A stretch of DNA of 64,000 bases from Mya arenaria (GCF_026914265.1 NC_069126.1:33739346-33803345), one strand, 5' to 3'. Counted from the stretch's first letter, positions 1 to 13,372 are shown. The notes: generated from the sequence alone by a model not told the origin. Program-made: numbers and translations.

Positions 1-764
1 ATTGTGAAGTTAGATATATAACAGAGCGGATAAGGAATCTATTTTAATCAATATGTTACAAAAATACATTATCTGAAAACATATTAAATTAGCAATACGA
101 ATTGCCTTGAGTCCCTGATATGATTTCCCACTTAGTTGGGTACTCCACGCTTTTTGGCAATTGGGTATTCAATTTGGTTTTTATATTAACCCGGTTATTT
201 TGAAGCAAATTGGTAAAATGATGAAAACTTGCATATTTTGTACCAAAACAATTATTTTAAACAAAAATATATATCTAATATCGTACAATACAAAGCTTAC
301 ATGTCTCAAACGGGAGAAGTCATAAGTCATGTCATCATTGAAAATATATCAATAAAGTTTCTCTGCATTATATAGTATAATTCTATTATATAAGCTTGCA
401 AAGACGTTTTTCAGGTATGAATAATGATGTATATTACTTATCAAGCGCTGAGATTATTTATATATTGAGCAGACCCCAGGTTTAGATTACGATTCATAGC
501 GCACTTTGTTTTCAAAACAATAATCGATATGTGACGTAATGATTATAGAACTTGTTATACAAGGCGATGCTAAATGAATGCAACGTTGAAAATGAAAAAT
601 GACTCTAACAAAAACTTGATTTGCTTTAAAACAATGAGACACACAAATGTATTGTTTTAGGTTAGTTAATATTGTATTATTTTCTTAGTGTGTATTTTTT
701 GTCTTTGCAGAGATATGAAGATGATATTCTCAAATTCTTCTCACAAAGGCTAAGTGTTATTCGG
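1..764. other. AT-rich intergenic DNA, nothing recognised
   Basis: No long open frame, RNA gene or clear repeat is seen here. Confidence 0.4.
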
Positions 765-1115
765 GTATGTACCAAAATGAAGTAAGTGAAAGTGAGTATG
801 TATGGATAAGTGCTATAAAGCAGAATTAATGTAAATGTCAGTATGTAGTGTTATTTACTAGTTAGATACAATAATGCGGTATTAGTGAACGTGTCGTAAT
901 GTATTATAAGGGTATGTACTAAAATGCGGTATTTTGTTTTGGGTAAATTTGATAATGCGGAATTAGGATATGTACCATAATGCAGCGTCTTGGTAAGTGC
1001 AATAATGCGCTATTAGGATAATTGAAGTAATGCAATTATATGGAAAGCGTGTGCTATAATGTGGTATTGTTATTTGGGTACTTTGATTAGGTTAAGTGTC
1101 ATAATGCGGGAGACG
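765..1115 (+). repeat. diverged short tandem repeat
   Basis: A loosely conserved motif (variants of ATAATGCGGTATTAG followed by GGTATGTAC or GGTAAGTG) recurs about nine times at roughly 30-45 bp spacing. The copies are too diverged for a clean unit length. Small open frames here look accidental. Confidence 0.5.
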
Positions 1116-2552
1116 TACATGGCCACAATAACTGAACATATAAACACTTTTCATAATTTTGTTAAAAGCTTGTGTTTTTTTAATATACAAATGAAAACGA
1201 ATAAGGATACTCAGTTGAAACTAAGTAGACATGTTATCAATGACAATATACATATTTGTAGCAAGTCTCATACCTGTCAAATTATCAAGTTAAGCCCCTG
1301 GACCAACTGAGAGAAATGCATGAGCATTGGCATCATATGGTGGTACTTCGTTAGATTTTATCTAGATCCAAAGAATGTGTCTTACTGTTTTCAGGTTTGG
1401 GAGAATGTATCACTGACGTTCTGATTGATTGTCTCTTACCAGCTTACATGGCAGGGCTCACATCTATACTTGGAGCCGAGAGACTTGGGGCATAATGTTA
1501 AACAAGCTGCACGGCTCATATATGTGCTTTGTAAATCACAGTGCCAAGAGGCAAAGTGAGAGCAGTTCTATAAAATGTTAAAAACACATTCTAGTACTTT
1601 TAATTTGGTATATATATTAAAGGTACTATTAAAAAGATAATTACAAGGATGTTGATTCGGGGCACACATATCTTCGGATCATTTGTAAAGATATAAACGT
1701 TAATGTTTGCTATCCTAAATTCAGTCAGATAGATTTGACATGATGTAATGTAGACATATACCAAAATAATCATGTATTGTGTATATTATTATAGTGTTTC
1801 TGTAATAACTGTTTCTGTGCCTCTTGAATGAGTGTAATGTATTGACAGACAAAGTCACACTCGTTACATTTACGCGTTACATATTGTCCGTGCGTAAACA
1901 TTGGTTGTGGGTTTTTTTCTGATCGATTTTGACCATCACCCGTGTGTCAAGTCTACTTGTAATTGTAGTGTTGTTGTAAAATTATTGGAAGGCCAAAACA
2001 AATAATGTTTAGTTTCGCAGACCCTGCTGATTCATTATCCAAATCATGTTCCATACTTTTATGTCACAACATTAATATAACTCCTTCTTTTCAGCCCCAA
2101 TAGGATTACTAGGAGGGATTTCCTTTCCATTATTGTTTTTGTGTTCCATGTCTTTTGCGTTTACCCTGTTTCATTAAACGGGGTTTATGTTTAACTTTTG
2201 GCTACTGAGCTTGTTTCTGTAGCTTTCCACATAAGTATGTACATTTATTTTGATACTTTGTAATGTGCATGTATCTTTTCATATTGTTATGTACATTTAT
2301 TGTGTCACTTTGTAATTAACATATCTGTGTTACACATATTATATTATAAGATATGCACTGTTTTACTGACATTTTCAAATAATTAAAACCTAAATATTAT
2401 GGTTGCTTTTCAATAATACAAACACGTAAAATCAGATTTAAAATGTTGTATTTTTTAAATTTCTTTTTGTATTTGTTGTATATACTTACTTTTTCAACAT
2501 AATTATATAATGTCTATTTATTCTGTCACATTGTAATGTACATTTATTTTGT
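1116..2552. other. AT-rich intergenic DNA
   Basis: No gene is supported. Near 2470-2560 short TTTATT/GTCACATTGTAATGT motifs lead into the satellite array that follows. Confidence 0.4.
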
Positions 2553-5500
2553 CACATTGTAATGTCTGTTAGGCTATTACCTTTAGGCTATTACCTTGTG
2601 TCTGAATGCCTGGTATCCATTGTAATCGCTGTTAGGCTATTACCTTGTGTCTGAATGCCTGGTATCTATTGTAATCTCTGTTAGGCTATTACCTTGTGTC
2701 TGAATGCCTGGTATCCATTGTAATGTCTGTTAGACTATTACATTGTGTCTGAATGCCTAGTATCCAATGTAATCTCTGTTAGGCTATTACCTTGTGTCTG
2801 AATGCCTGGTATCCATTGTAATCTCTGTTAGGCTATAACCTTGTGTCCGAATGCCTGGTATCCATTGGAATGCCTGTTCGGCTGTTTTATTGTGTCTGAA
2901 TGCCTGGTATCCATTGGAATGCATGTAAGGCTATTACCTTGTGTCTGAACGCCTAGTATCCAATGTAATGTCTGTTAGGCTATTACCTTGTGTCTGAATG
3001 CCTGGTATCCATTGTAATCTCTGTTAGGCTATTACCTTGTGTCTGAATGCCTGGTATCCATTGGAATGCATGTTAGGCTATAACCTTGTGTCTGAATGCC
3101 TGGTATCCAATGTAATCTCTGTTAGGCTATTACCTTGTGTCTGAATGCCTGGTATCCAATGCAATCTCTGTTAGGCTATTACCATGTGTCTAAATGCCTG
3201 GTATCCATTGTAATGTCTGTTAGACTATTACATTGTGTCTGAATGCCTGGTATCCATTGTAATCTCTGTTAGGCTATTACCTTGTGTCGGAATGCCTGGT
3301 ATCCATTGTAATGTCTGTTAGGCTATTACCTTGTGTCTAAATGCCTGGTATCCAATGTAATCTCTGTTAGGCTATTACCATGTGTCGGAATGCCTGGTAT
3401 CCATTGGAATGCATGTTAGGCTATTACCTTGTGTCTAAATGCCTAGTATCCATTGTAATGTATGTTAGGCTATTACCTTGTGTCTAAATGCCTAGTATCC
3501 AATATAATGTCTGTAAGGCTATTACCTTGTGCTTGAATGCCTGGTATTCATTGTAATATATGTTAGGCTATTACCTTCTACTTGAATGCCTAGTATCCAA
3601 TATAATGTCTGTAAGGCTATTACCTTGTGCTTGAATGCCTGGTATTCATTGTAATATATGTTAGGCTATTAGCTTGTGTCTATATGCCTGGTATCCATTG
3701 TACTGTCTGTTAGGCTATTACATTGTGCTTGAATTCCTGGTATCCTTTGTAATGTATGCTAGGATATTACCTTGTGCTTGAATGCCTGGTATCCATTGTA
3801 ATATCTGCTAGGCTATTAACTTGTGGTTGAATGCCTGGTTTTCATTGTAATATATGTTAGGCTATTACCTTGTGTCTATATGACTGGTATCCAATGTAAT
3901 GTCTGTTAGGCTATTACCTTGTGCTTGAATGCCTGGTATTCATTGTAATATATGTTAGGCTATTACCTTCTACTCGAATGCCTAGTATCCAATGTAATGT
4001 CTGTTAGGCTATTACCTTGTGCTTGAATGCCTGGTATTCATTGTAATATATGTTAGGCTATTACCTTCTACTTGAATGCCTGGTATCCAATGTAATGTCT
4101 GTAAGGCTATCACCTTGTGCTTGAATGCCTGGTATTCATTGTAATATCTGTAAGGCTATTACATTGTGCTTGAATGCCTGGTATTCATTGTAATATATGT
4201 AAGGCTATTACCTTCTACTTGAATGCCTGGTATCCAATGTAATGTCTGTAAGGCTATCACCTTGTGCTTGAATGCCTGGTATTCATTGTAATGTCTGTAA
4301 GGCTATCACCTTGTGCTTGAATTCCTGGTATTCATTGTAATGTATGTTAGGCTATTACCTTGTGCTTGAATGCCTGGTATTCATTGTAATGTATGTTAGG
4401 CTATTACCTTGTGCTTGAATGCCTGGTATCCAATGTAATGTCTGTAAGGCTATCACCTTGTGCTTGAATGCCTGGTATTCATTGTAATGTCTGTAAGGCT
4501 ATCACCTTGTGCTTGAATGCCTGGTATTCATTGTAATGTATGTTAGGCTATTACCTTCTACTTGAATGCCTGGTATTCAATGTAATGTCTGTTAGGCTAT
4601 TACCTTGTGCTTGAATGCCTGGTATTCATTGTAATATATGTTAGGCTATTACCTTCTACTTGAATGCCTAGTATCCAATGTAATGTCTGTTAGGCTATTA
4701 CCTTGTGCTTGAATGCCTGGTATTCATTGTAATATATGTTAGGCTATTACCTTCTACTTGAATGCCTGGTATTCATTGTAATGTATGTTAGGCTATTACC
4801 TTCTACTTGAATGCCTGGTATTCAATGTAATGTCTGTTAGGCTATTACCTTGTGCTTGAATGCCTGGTATTCATTGTAATGTATGTTAGGCTATTACCTT
4901 CTACTTGAATGCCTGGTATCCAATGTAATGTCTGTTAGGCTATTACCTTGTGCTTGAATGCCTGGTATTCATTGTAATATATGTTAGGCTATTACCTTCT
5001 ACTTGAATGCCTAGTATCCAATGTAATGTCTGTTAGGCTATTACCTTGTGCTTGAATGCCTGGTATTCATTGTAATATATGTTAGGCTATTACCTTGTGT
5101 CTATATGACTGGTATCCATTGTAATGTCTGTTAGGCTATTACATTGTGCTTGAATGCCTGGTATCCTTTGTAATGTATGTTAGGATATTACCTTGTGCTT
5201 GAATGCCTGGTATCCATTGTAATATCTGCTAGGCTATTACCTTGTGTCTGAATGCCTAGTATCCGTTGTAATTTGAATACTGGTATCCATTGTAATGTCT
5301 GCTAGGCTATTACCTTGTGTCTGAATGCCTAGTATCCGTTGTAATTTGAATACTGGTATCCATTGTAATGTCTGCTAGGCTATTACCTTGTGTCTGAATG
5401 CCTAGTATCCGTTGTAATTTGAATACTGGTATCCATTGTAATGTCTGCTAGGCTATTACCTTGTGTCTGAATGCCTAGTATCCGTTGTAATTTGAATACT

Positions 5501-5875
5501 GGTATCCATTGTAATATCTGCTAGGCTATTACCTTGTGTCTGAATGCCTAGTATCCGTTGTAATTTGAATACTGGTATCCATTGTAATGTCTGTTAGGCT
5601 GTTACCTTGTGTCTGAATGCCTAGTATCCGTTGTAATTTGAATACTGGTATCCATTGTAATGTCTGCTAGGCTATTACCTTGTGTCTGAATGCCTAGTAT
5701 CCGTTGTAATTTGAATACTGGTATCCATTGTAATGTCTGTTAGGCTATTACCTTGTGTCTGAATGCCTAGTATCCGTTGTAATTTGAATACTGGTATCCT
5801 TTGTAATGTCTGTTAGGCTGTTAACTTGTGGTTGAATGCCTGGTATCCAATGTAATGTCTGTTAGGCTATTTATA
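2553..5875 (+). repeat. 49-bp satellite/minisatellite array, about 3.3 kb
   Basis: Head-to-tail copies of a 49-bp unit with core TTAGGCTATTACCTTGTG and GAATGCCTGGTATCCA fill the interval. Variant classes cluster: the left part mostly reads TTGTGTCTGAATG with CCATTGTAATCTC. The middle alternates TTGTGCTTGAATG and TTCTACTTGAATG forms, often as two-unit (98-bp) super-repeats. The right end changes to a 73-bp composite unit. The frame is closed everywhere, so it is non-coding. The clustering suggests growth by local unequal exchange. Confidence 0.95.
5235..5815 (+). repeat. 73-bp higher-order unit within the satellite, about 8 copies
   Basis: A partial 24-bp unit (ATCCGTTGTAATTTGAATAC) is inserted into the 49-bp unit, giving a 73-bp composite repeated about eight times with few differences. 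The low divergence between copies indicates a recent expansion compared with the older 49-bp part. Confidence 0.9.
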
Positions 5876-7033
5876 TAATGCATCGTAGCATGTTCTTCTT
5901 TAATTGTTTGTCTAATAAGCTTGTTCCTGTAGTTTCTGTCATATCATTTATCTAACTCTTGTTTTGTTTTTGAAAAGCAAACAATTTGTTGAAAAAAATA
6001 TACACTTCAGAAAACTACAAGTCTTTTATTTATTTTTTATTTTTATTTGAGAATTATTGCTTCTCGATATTTAGATAAGGCCGTCTTCTCTTTATACGCA
6101 TATGGGTAGATATTTCCACAGCTCTTGTTTGCGGTTGTTTACCTTCAATAAAAACATGCCACCCAAGTACCAATTAAGTTAAATGCTTATATACATATCC
6201 TGTAAATGGACTAATAATCATAGAATAAAAAAATGTGTTTTGATTTTAGGCTAGTGTTTTAGTCCTCTACCCGGTAGAAAAGAAACACAAACAAAGTGCC
6301 GTAGAAAACAAAATATCATCTTTACCAAAAGAGCGCTTTCGAAGAAGATCTAAAAGCCACTTCCTGTAAATTTCTACACTAAAGTTATTGTCATGGTTAT
6401 CAATATGCTGGAAAGTGATATTTCTTTGCTAAATTTAGTTTTTAATAAATGTATCTTATACTGATTCTGAATGCTGAAAACGTACTCGCTCGATGACGCT
6501 TAATACAGAATCAATTTGTCATGGTATAAGACTAAATGTACAATAGTATCTGATTAAGGCATTTACTTATTTCGTTATAACAATAATAATGTTCTTATCC
6601 CAAGTTAACCCCCAAAAAAATCGTAATAACAAAAAAAAATCCGTTATTACGAAATATTAGGACAGAATGCATGATTAACATGATTTTGTTAGAACGAAAT
6701 ATTTATATTATAATAACGAAAAATAAATGAGTGATTTTTCCTAAAAGAGATCCTTGATATGGCAGCAGAAGTTAAAGCAGCACAATATTGATATTATAAC
6801 TGTATTTTGTTTATCTAGTACTCTTAAAGTAGTGATCAATCTCATACGCAGTGATCTCCTTTGGTGAGTTGAGAAGATTTCTCTACAATCACGTGCGAAA
6901 ATTAGCTTGTTTTCAGCTATATATTTTATACGAAATTTATTCAATTTTTTCTCACTACCGTATTGTTTTGTTTCAATTTTTTTAACAGAGATAATCTTGA
7001 TTTTTATATAGAATCAATATCATTATTTCAGTA
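5876..7033. other. AT-rich intergenic DNA
   Basis: No gene recognised. Between 6570 and 6720 there are several short copies of GTTATTACGAAAT and its complement, which could form small hairpins. Confidence 0.35.
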
Positions 7034-7413
7034 AACCATGTTGTTTTCATATTTATAATAATCCATGTTGTTTTCATATTTATAATAATCCATGTTGTTT
7101 TCATATTTATAATAATCCATGTTGTTTTCATATTTGTAGTAATCCATGTTGTTTTCATATTTGTAGTAATCCATGTTGTTTTCATATTTATAATAATCCA
7201 TGTTGTTTTCATATCTATAATAATCCATGTTGTTTTCATATTTGTAGTAATCCATGTTGTTTTCATATTTGTAGTTATCCATGTTGTTTTCATGTTTGTA
7301 GTAATCCATCTTGTTTTCATGTTTTTAGTAATCCATGTTGTTTTCATATTTGTAGTAATCCATCTTGTTTTCATGTTTTTAGTAATCCATGTTGTTTTCA
7401 TGTTTGTAGTCAT
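7034..7413 (-). repeat. 27-bp minisatellite, 14 copies, open on the minus strand
   Basis: Fourteen near-identical 27-bp units with core CCATGTTGTTTTCATATTT are arranged head to tail. Because 27 is divisible by three the array is open in two minus-strand frames, reading (MDYYKYENN)n in one and (MKTTWI.TN)n in the other. No flanking coding sequence, signal peptide or splice context supports a real gene, so I call a minisatellite and not a protein. Confidence 0.9.
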
Positions 7414-7518
7414 TTTTCTAAATCAAAGAACGCATGCGTTAAAAAGCTGTAGAGACTGACTGACCATTGGATAAACGTAATATAACATTTATGCAAATGG
7501 TCATTTATTTAAGGAATA

Positions 7519-7656
7519 AATTGCGGGATTGATGTCATTATCGGGGTATGAACGCAATTGGGCTGGTCAAAGTGTTTGGAGTCTGAAGGAATCCACGCGT
7601 ACTTCGACCAGGCCAATTGCATTCATATCCCCGATAATGACCTCAATCCCGCAATT
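7519..7656. mobile_element. foldback hairpin MITE, 138 bp
   Basis: Two arms of about 50 bp (7519-7571 and 7605-7656), both starting AATTGCGGGATTGA when read inwards, are inverted copies at roughly 90% identity around a loop of about 33 bp. The open frame crossing it (7529-7795) is a by-product. No clear target-site duplication was found. Confidence 0.8.
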
Positions 7657-8221
7657 CATTTATAACACCAATCATTTCATTCAAGAATTGTTAAAAAATA
7701 CTTTATTTCATTTAAGAAAACCTTTCAGTTATCATTTCGTACCAATTATGTTAATAGAACGACCCGACTCTAACCGGAAACGTTTTATCAAATGACGTCA
7801 CGATAACGCGGGAAAAGATCAACCACTTGAAATCACTTTTAAACAAAAAATTGAAACACTTATGGCAACGAAACATTTAACATATCATAATTTAACACTT
7901 TCTAAAATGTTTATTTATATTTTACGGCACCTGCTGACACAATACAAACAATAACAAGATCAAAAATGTTCATGTATATTGTTATGCGATGAATTACGAT
8001 CCGAACATATCCGAAGATGTTGCGTTCATCGATTGATAAACGCAATTACCGAAAGGCAGTTCATTCAGGAAAATGGAAGTTTGGGTGTAAATATTATCAA
8101 CACAGTTATCATATGATATTATACGCAGTTAATTCCTATCTTGCATAACCGCGTCTGGCCGGTTTAGTATAAAACTTGGTTTTGAAGCAGATAGATCAGA
8201 TTGAAATATCAACGGATTTGG
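7657..8221. other. intergenic DNA
   Basis: Nothing recognisable in either strand. Confidence 0.35.
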
Positions 8222-8400
8222 GGCGCGTTTCAGAGACGATCGTTAAGGCGATCGTTAGCTGATTTTGGTAGTACGACCAAAATTACCGATCGGCACCGTT
8301 TCAGAGACGCAACGTGCACCTGCTTTATCGTTAATTTTGCTCGTAAACCTACGACCAGTAAGAGGCACTCGTTAACTTAACGATCAAGATGGCGGATGAA
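8222..8400 (+). repeat. left terminal repeat-like block of a possible large DNA transposon
   Basis: The block starts GGGCGCGTTTCAGAGACG, with a second GTTTCAGAGACG 73 bp further in. Its outer end is the inverted counterpart of CTGAAACGCACCC at about 15145, which also has a second TTTCTGAAACGCC inside it. A short frame starting ATGGCGGATGAAGAT (8390) follows but closes after 37 codons. Membership in one 6.9-kb element is inference. Confidence 0.5.
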
Positions 8401-10779
8401 GATTTTCGCCATATCAAAGTATACTTTTACTTTTTACCAACATTTGAGAGTTTAATATTGCGTGTAGCATGTTCGCTGGTGTGGAATTTATAAACTATGT
8501 CTAAAAATAGCTGAAAACAGTACGACAATGTTCTATTTTCGCCGTTCTGTCAAAAAAAAGGATTTTAACTGTAGAAGATGTAAGCTTTTTGTTATATTTA
8601 GTAAATGTGCTGATATTGTGTACATCTAAAACATTGAATATGATGTAGAATTTGATTTGGTTCCATTGCTGTTTTATATGTTATGTAAAACATTTTCTTG
8701 AAATTTTTCTATTTCGGATGGTTTTTAATTCGGATAAATAAATGTCTGTACATATTTTGTTGTAATATTACCGGTCTTTGTGGCATGTAGTCAGTGAATT
8801 ATTAAACAGTGTTACCATTTTATCATGTCAGGATATAACATTATTATTTTTCTTATTTTTGCACATCTTAAACTAGCTAAAGAACTTCAACGAACACGTT
8901 ATATATTACCTTTTTGGTTGTAAACATCAAAAAAATAAATATCAACATTAAAGTTATGGAAGCCAGAACTAATCTAAAACTGATGCTAAATATATATAAA
9001 TATACTGTACAGTAATGTAAACAACACTGTCACAACAAATAAGTTGATTATTGGCTACTTTAATACCATGAACACTATCGGGTGACAACGTAATCATTTT
9101 AGTTCACCTTTACTTGTAATTGAAACTTGTTTTAGTAAGGTATCCTATGGTTTATGTAGAACTCTGTAGTATAGTACATATGTGAGTTTTCAACTGACAA
9201 AGGTTAAATCTTGTCTTTTCAGTCATACCATTTGATGCCAAGTGTACAATAAAAACTGAAATGAAAATTGACAGCAGAAGTGTCATGGTCTTGGTGGAAA
9301 ATGCTGTGCTCTTCATTGACCTCTGTTTAATAATGGTATGGAAAAGGGAATTAAATTCTAATGTTGGTTTTATGAATAATATAAGAGGTATATTCAACAT
9401 ATGAACACATAAGGACTAATGTAGAAACTAAACTGCAAAACCATATTATATATCTGCAGTTAATGTACAGGCTATGTACAAATGCTTATTGATATAATAT
9501 GTTTTCATTTATTTAGTTTTTTTGCTTGTTAAATATTTGTTTTAGTTAATTATTTCAGGCTCATGATAAAAAAACTACCAGGAATGCTTCAAGATGGCAA
9601 TGGAGGGCAGTGTAAAAGTAGGTAGGAAATGATAAAATGCAATAGGATATAAACAAATTTTATGAATAATACAATAAGATGATGTTGGGCATCTTACTTT
9701 GAGCAGTTAACTGGTATAACATAATTGTTATTTAACTTATATGAACATTAAACAAGAAATAAAAAGTGACCAGAATGGTGTTTACATGTTTTCTTAAATA
9801 CCCCACTTATTTCTTTTTTCAAAAGACAATAATTATCATAAAATATGCATACTATTTCAGTTGAAAAATGGGAATGTAAATTATGTGTTACTTGTAGTTT
9901 AACCATTAAAAGGCGTTTTCATAAATGTATTATATTGTGCTGTATTAAACAATATTTTATAACTTTTTGTCTTTTTCAGGACACTGAGAAATCACAATGT
10001 TTCAAACATCTAGAATATGCCCAGAGTCAGTTTTCAAGATACTCGCCTTAAAAGTTCCAGTGTGATTTAGGAGACTTTGTCAGAACAGTACATTATACCT
10101 ACATACACTGGAGATACCAGACCCAACAGATAACTACAGATATATTTAAACAGAACTTGAAATTAATTGCATATCCCAATACAGCATAATACTTTAAACG
10201 GTTAAAAAGGCAGTGAGGCATTTGTGTGTAATCTTCATTTAATATTTGAAATTTCTTTTTCCTTTTTTTTTGATTTTGCATTTAAAAGCCATTAGCATTA
10301 GATTTTTCAAAAATATATGTATTTTTATACAGTTTCAACTGTGATGTATATCGAGTTGTACATGTTTCCTCTAAGGATTAAAACACTTTTGAATTATATA
10401 GGAAAATTGAAATGATACATTTATTCAAACTTATGATAAAATATAAAACACACACTACCATTGTTGATCATGTAAACCTTCATACTATCTTTTATAGAAA
10501 TTATGTGAATCTTTTGATATTTCTAAATACATTTATTTTTACTTTTACTGGCTCATGTTTAAACACAGAATGCTATATAAAGTGTATACTCACTTGTATA
10601 TCATAACATGATTGAAATAGATAATAGATAATATTTGCATGAAACTCTGAACACTTAACCACTATGGCAATCGGCACCAGTTAAGATACTTTTTGTTGAA
10701 TAATGTGTTTTGATGAGACCAGCTTGTAAAATAGATGTATTTCTTTTAGTCATTTTGTGAATACCTGAATTATCCTCGG
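8401..10779. other. gene-poor AT-rich DNA
   Basis: No recognisable protein. There are plausible splice-like sites (for example TTTCAG at 9559 followed by a short frame and GTAGGT, and TTTTTCAG at 9979) that could mark decayed exons, but no family was recognised. Confidence 0.35.
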
Positions 10780-11955
10780 GATCTATCTCAGTCATACAGA
10801 TCCCAAGTACCGGTTAGGGCAATGTGTCATGTACCGCATCAGGGGAATCGGGTCAGCAGTGCAGAGAATTGGGCATTAAAATGTTGCTATTGGTTCGCCA
10901 TGTCCAGGATCGGGTGTTAACTTAGGGTTTTTACCTTGACTCCGACAATGGACCGCGAGCTATGGGGCGGAATACGCGGGGGAATATGACCCCTGTGGGT
11001 GATTGCATGGTTCTATGGGTTTATATAATCTGAGGTGAGATATCTGAGTTTCACACCTGTAGGTAGTGGTTAAGACACATGTTAGGGGATTACTTATATT
11101 CCTACGACTCTACCGGCTGGGTTGAACTTGAACTTATCGGATTTTCTGGTAACACCAGGAGGCCGACCAAGGGAATTGGAGGTGGCTAAACCCTAATAGG
11201 AATTCGTAAGAGTACGCGCGAAGGGGGAGATTTGACGTGGTTCATAATGACAAGATGGTTGAACCTGAATCATGCAGCCCCGGGGGCGAAAGTTAGGAAG
11301 GCCCAAGATAAACCGTGGGGGTAAAGTTTGATGGTCCTCTAATTGGAAAGTATTTGAAGTCTGAGAGGCGGGTAGCTAGGTTTGTTTGTGCAAATAATGC
11401 CAATTTGTCGGTCAAATGGTTAGCTCAGAGAGGTAGAAATGCTTCCTCTGGTAGTAACTTCGAGAGGGGTGGGGCACGTTCGGGGGTCCGTCCTTTTGGA
11501 AAAGGGATGGGTGCTTTATCTGTCGTACAAGAGTAGAGATTTCATTTTTGCCGAGGCTGAACAGTCTCCGGGCCCAAAATAAAGTTCAGAGAATTCTCCC
11601 AGGTAACGTTTGGCCAAACAGGCTGTTTCTGTGTCTGATCCACGCCTGGTACAGGTTCAACCATTCGTTGTCATGGTATCTCTAACTGAAAATGGGGCAA
11701 ATATGAAGGTTTAGGTGCCTAATTCAGAGGATGATGTAGTCACACCGCCAGTGGGGTCTGCAGAGTCCGCACTCTTAGAGGGAGGGCAATGAGGGTCATT
11801 ATTGGTGGTAGATTTGCCTGGGGGAAGTTTCCCGAAGACGGGTAATAATTCAAATTGGGGGGCGGGTAATAATTCAAATTGGGGGGCGGGGTGAGACTAG
11901 TTCTTGTCTCCCTCGGTTGGCAAAAGCAACTCAAGTGCCATATCTGTGGTTGCAT
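10780..11955 (+). other. GC-richer island, possibly a degraded retroelement
   Basis: Base composition rises well above the surroundings, with many GGGG and CCGG runs. Open frames such as 11315-11536 (73 codons) show no family I recognise. Positions 11838-11892 hold a roughly 24-bp motif (GGTAATAATTCAAATTGGGG) twice. The composition shift suggests inserted DNA. The identity as a retroelement is a guess. Confidence 0.3.
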
Positions 11956-12332
11956 ATTGTTTTTAATTATAAATTATTTAAAGTGGCCATTCCTCAACTA
12001 CCGATTATTCTAACAATGCATTTAGGTCCTCTCGAACATATAGAAAATATACAAACATAATCTATACATGTACAATGAACATGAACATTTTCAATCATTT
12101 AAAATGCGAACATTTGGTAGGCAGCAGAGATTATTGTTGAATTATAACCTACATTTTCAGTCTTTGATTAGTACCAAGACTAGTCGTTATTAAGATTTGT
12201 AGTTTAACAATTTTACAGAAATGACATTTAATTTGGTTCCCCGCCTTCTCAAATTGGGTCTAAGACATTTACAACATATAAGATACAATCTCAAAGATCA
12301 AGCTGGGCGGAGAAAGCGAAACAGGTTATACA
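11956..12332. other. intergenic DNA
   Basis: Nothing recognised. Confidence 0.35.
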
Positions 12333-12600
12333 CCAGGGGCGTAGCTAGCCCTTTATTCATGTGGATTCATATAATTATGCAAGGGGGGGTTCAGGGACAT
12401 GCCCCCTCGGATTATTTTGAAAACCATGGTGCAGTCTTGTGCATTCTGGGCGTTCTGAGTTGCTTTACTTAGGACTAGAAAATGGACGGTTTTAGAATCA
12501 TGTAGTCAAGTACGCATACTGCAATTTTGGCTGTTTTTTTGTCAGAATCATGTGTATTCCGCCGCGTACTCGCGTATAGGCAGCTACGCGCCTTTTAGCT
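12333..12600. mobile_element. short MITE with imperfect inverted ends
   Basis: The left end reads CAGGGGCGTAGCTAGCC and the right end, complemented, reads AAGGCGCGTAGCTGCC, giving imperfect terminal inverted repeats around about 270 bp. It carries a G-run and a GACATGCCCCCTC stretch of the kind seen in dispersed invertebrate MITEs. No coding capacity. Confidence 0.5.
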
Positions 12601-13041
12601 ATAAGATATTTTAAACATGTTGGGTAAAATCTTGAAACTTAGTACGACTAGCTCGCCTCGCCCGTTCCAACTTTCCTTATTTTTTTTACCTAATTTGTTT
12701 GTTTACTTAACACTTACACTGTGCTGGTTTTCCATTTTTCCTCAATCTATCCCAATTCAGGCCAGTATTGCTTGTCCTTGTGAGCACTTGAAAAGACTAG
12801 GAGTGATAACGTGAAAACAATGGACGAAAAAGATTTCGTTTGATAAAATGCACATTAGTTTGGCTTTGTGTAATATAATATAAGCCAAGTCATCGGATGA
12901 TTCATTTATTAGCATTATTTCTTGCTTGTTCTGACAGACAAGCTTTTGGTTTAAAGGAACTCGTTTATGTTCGTCGAGTCAGGCATCGAAACAAATCATT
13001 TTGTTAAAATATAAATAAAACGTTTGTTACAATGATAACAC
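12601..13041. other. intergenic DNA
   Basis: Nothing recognised. Confidence 0.35.
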
Positions 13042-13372
13042 ATTATTCGGAACACCCCGGTCATTTTCCATCGAAAACAACCTAGGTTACATGCCGGTAC
13101 ATCAGTAGAAGTAGTTAGTATTTTTTTAGATAATAGTATTAATCATTTATAGTAGTTTAAATCCTAGTTTGAAATGCTTGCCAGTGATGTGTATTGTTGC
13201 ATACATAATTGAGATTCCTAAGAGTAAAGTCACAAAGTTGAATTGCTAAATTAAAATTACTACGCGATCTACTTGCAGCGTAGTAAAATGTAAAGGTTTT
13301 TGACATCGTAAACCGTCCAAATACATCCGAGGTTGTTTTCGATGAAAATTGGCCGAGGTGCTCCGAATGCAT
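13042..13372. repeat. inverted pair of one dispersed repeat
   Basis: The sequence around TTTTCCATCGAAAACAACCT (13042-13120, plus) recurs in inverted orientation at 13312-13372. About 55 bp are shared with modest divergence. The two arms may be a foldback element or two independent insertions. A 140-codon minus-strand frame (13157-13579) overlaps this and matches nothing I know. Confidence 0.6.

Noticed and set aside
2553..5875. CRISPR array, because of regular repeat spacing
   Set aside because: Units are contiguous with no unique spacers, and the genome is animal.
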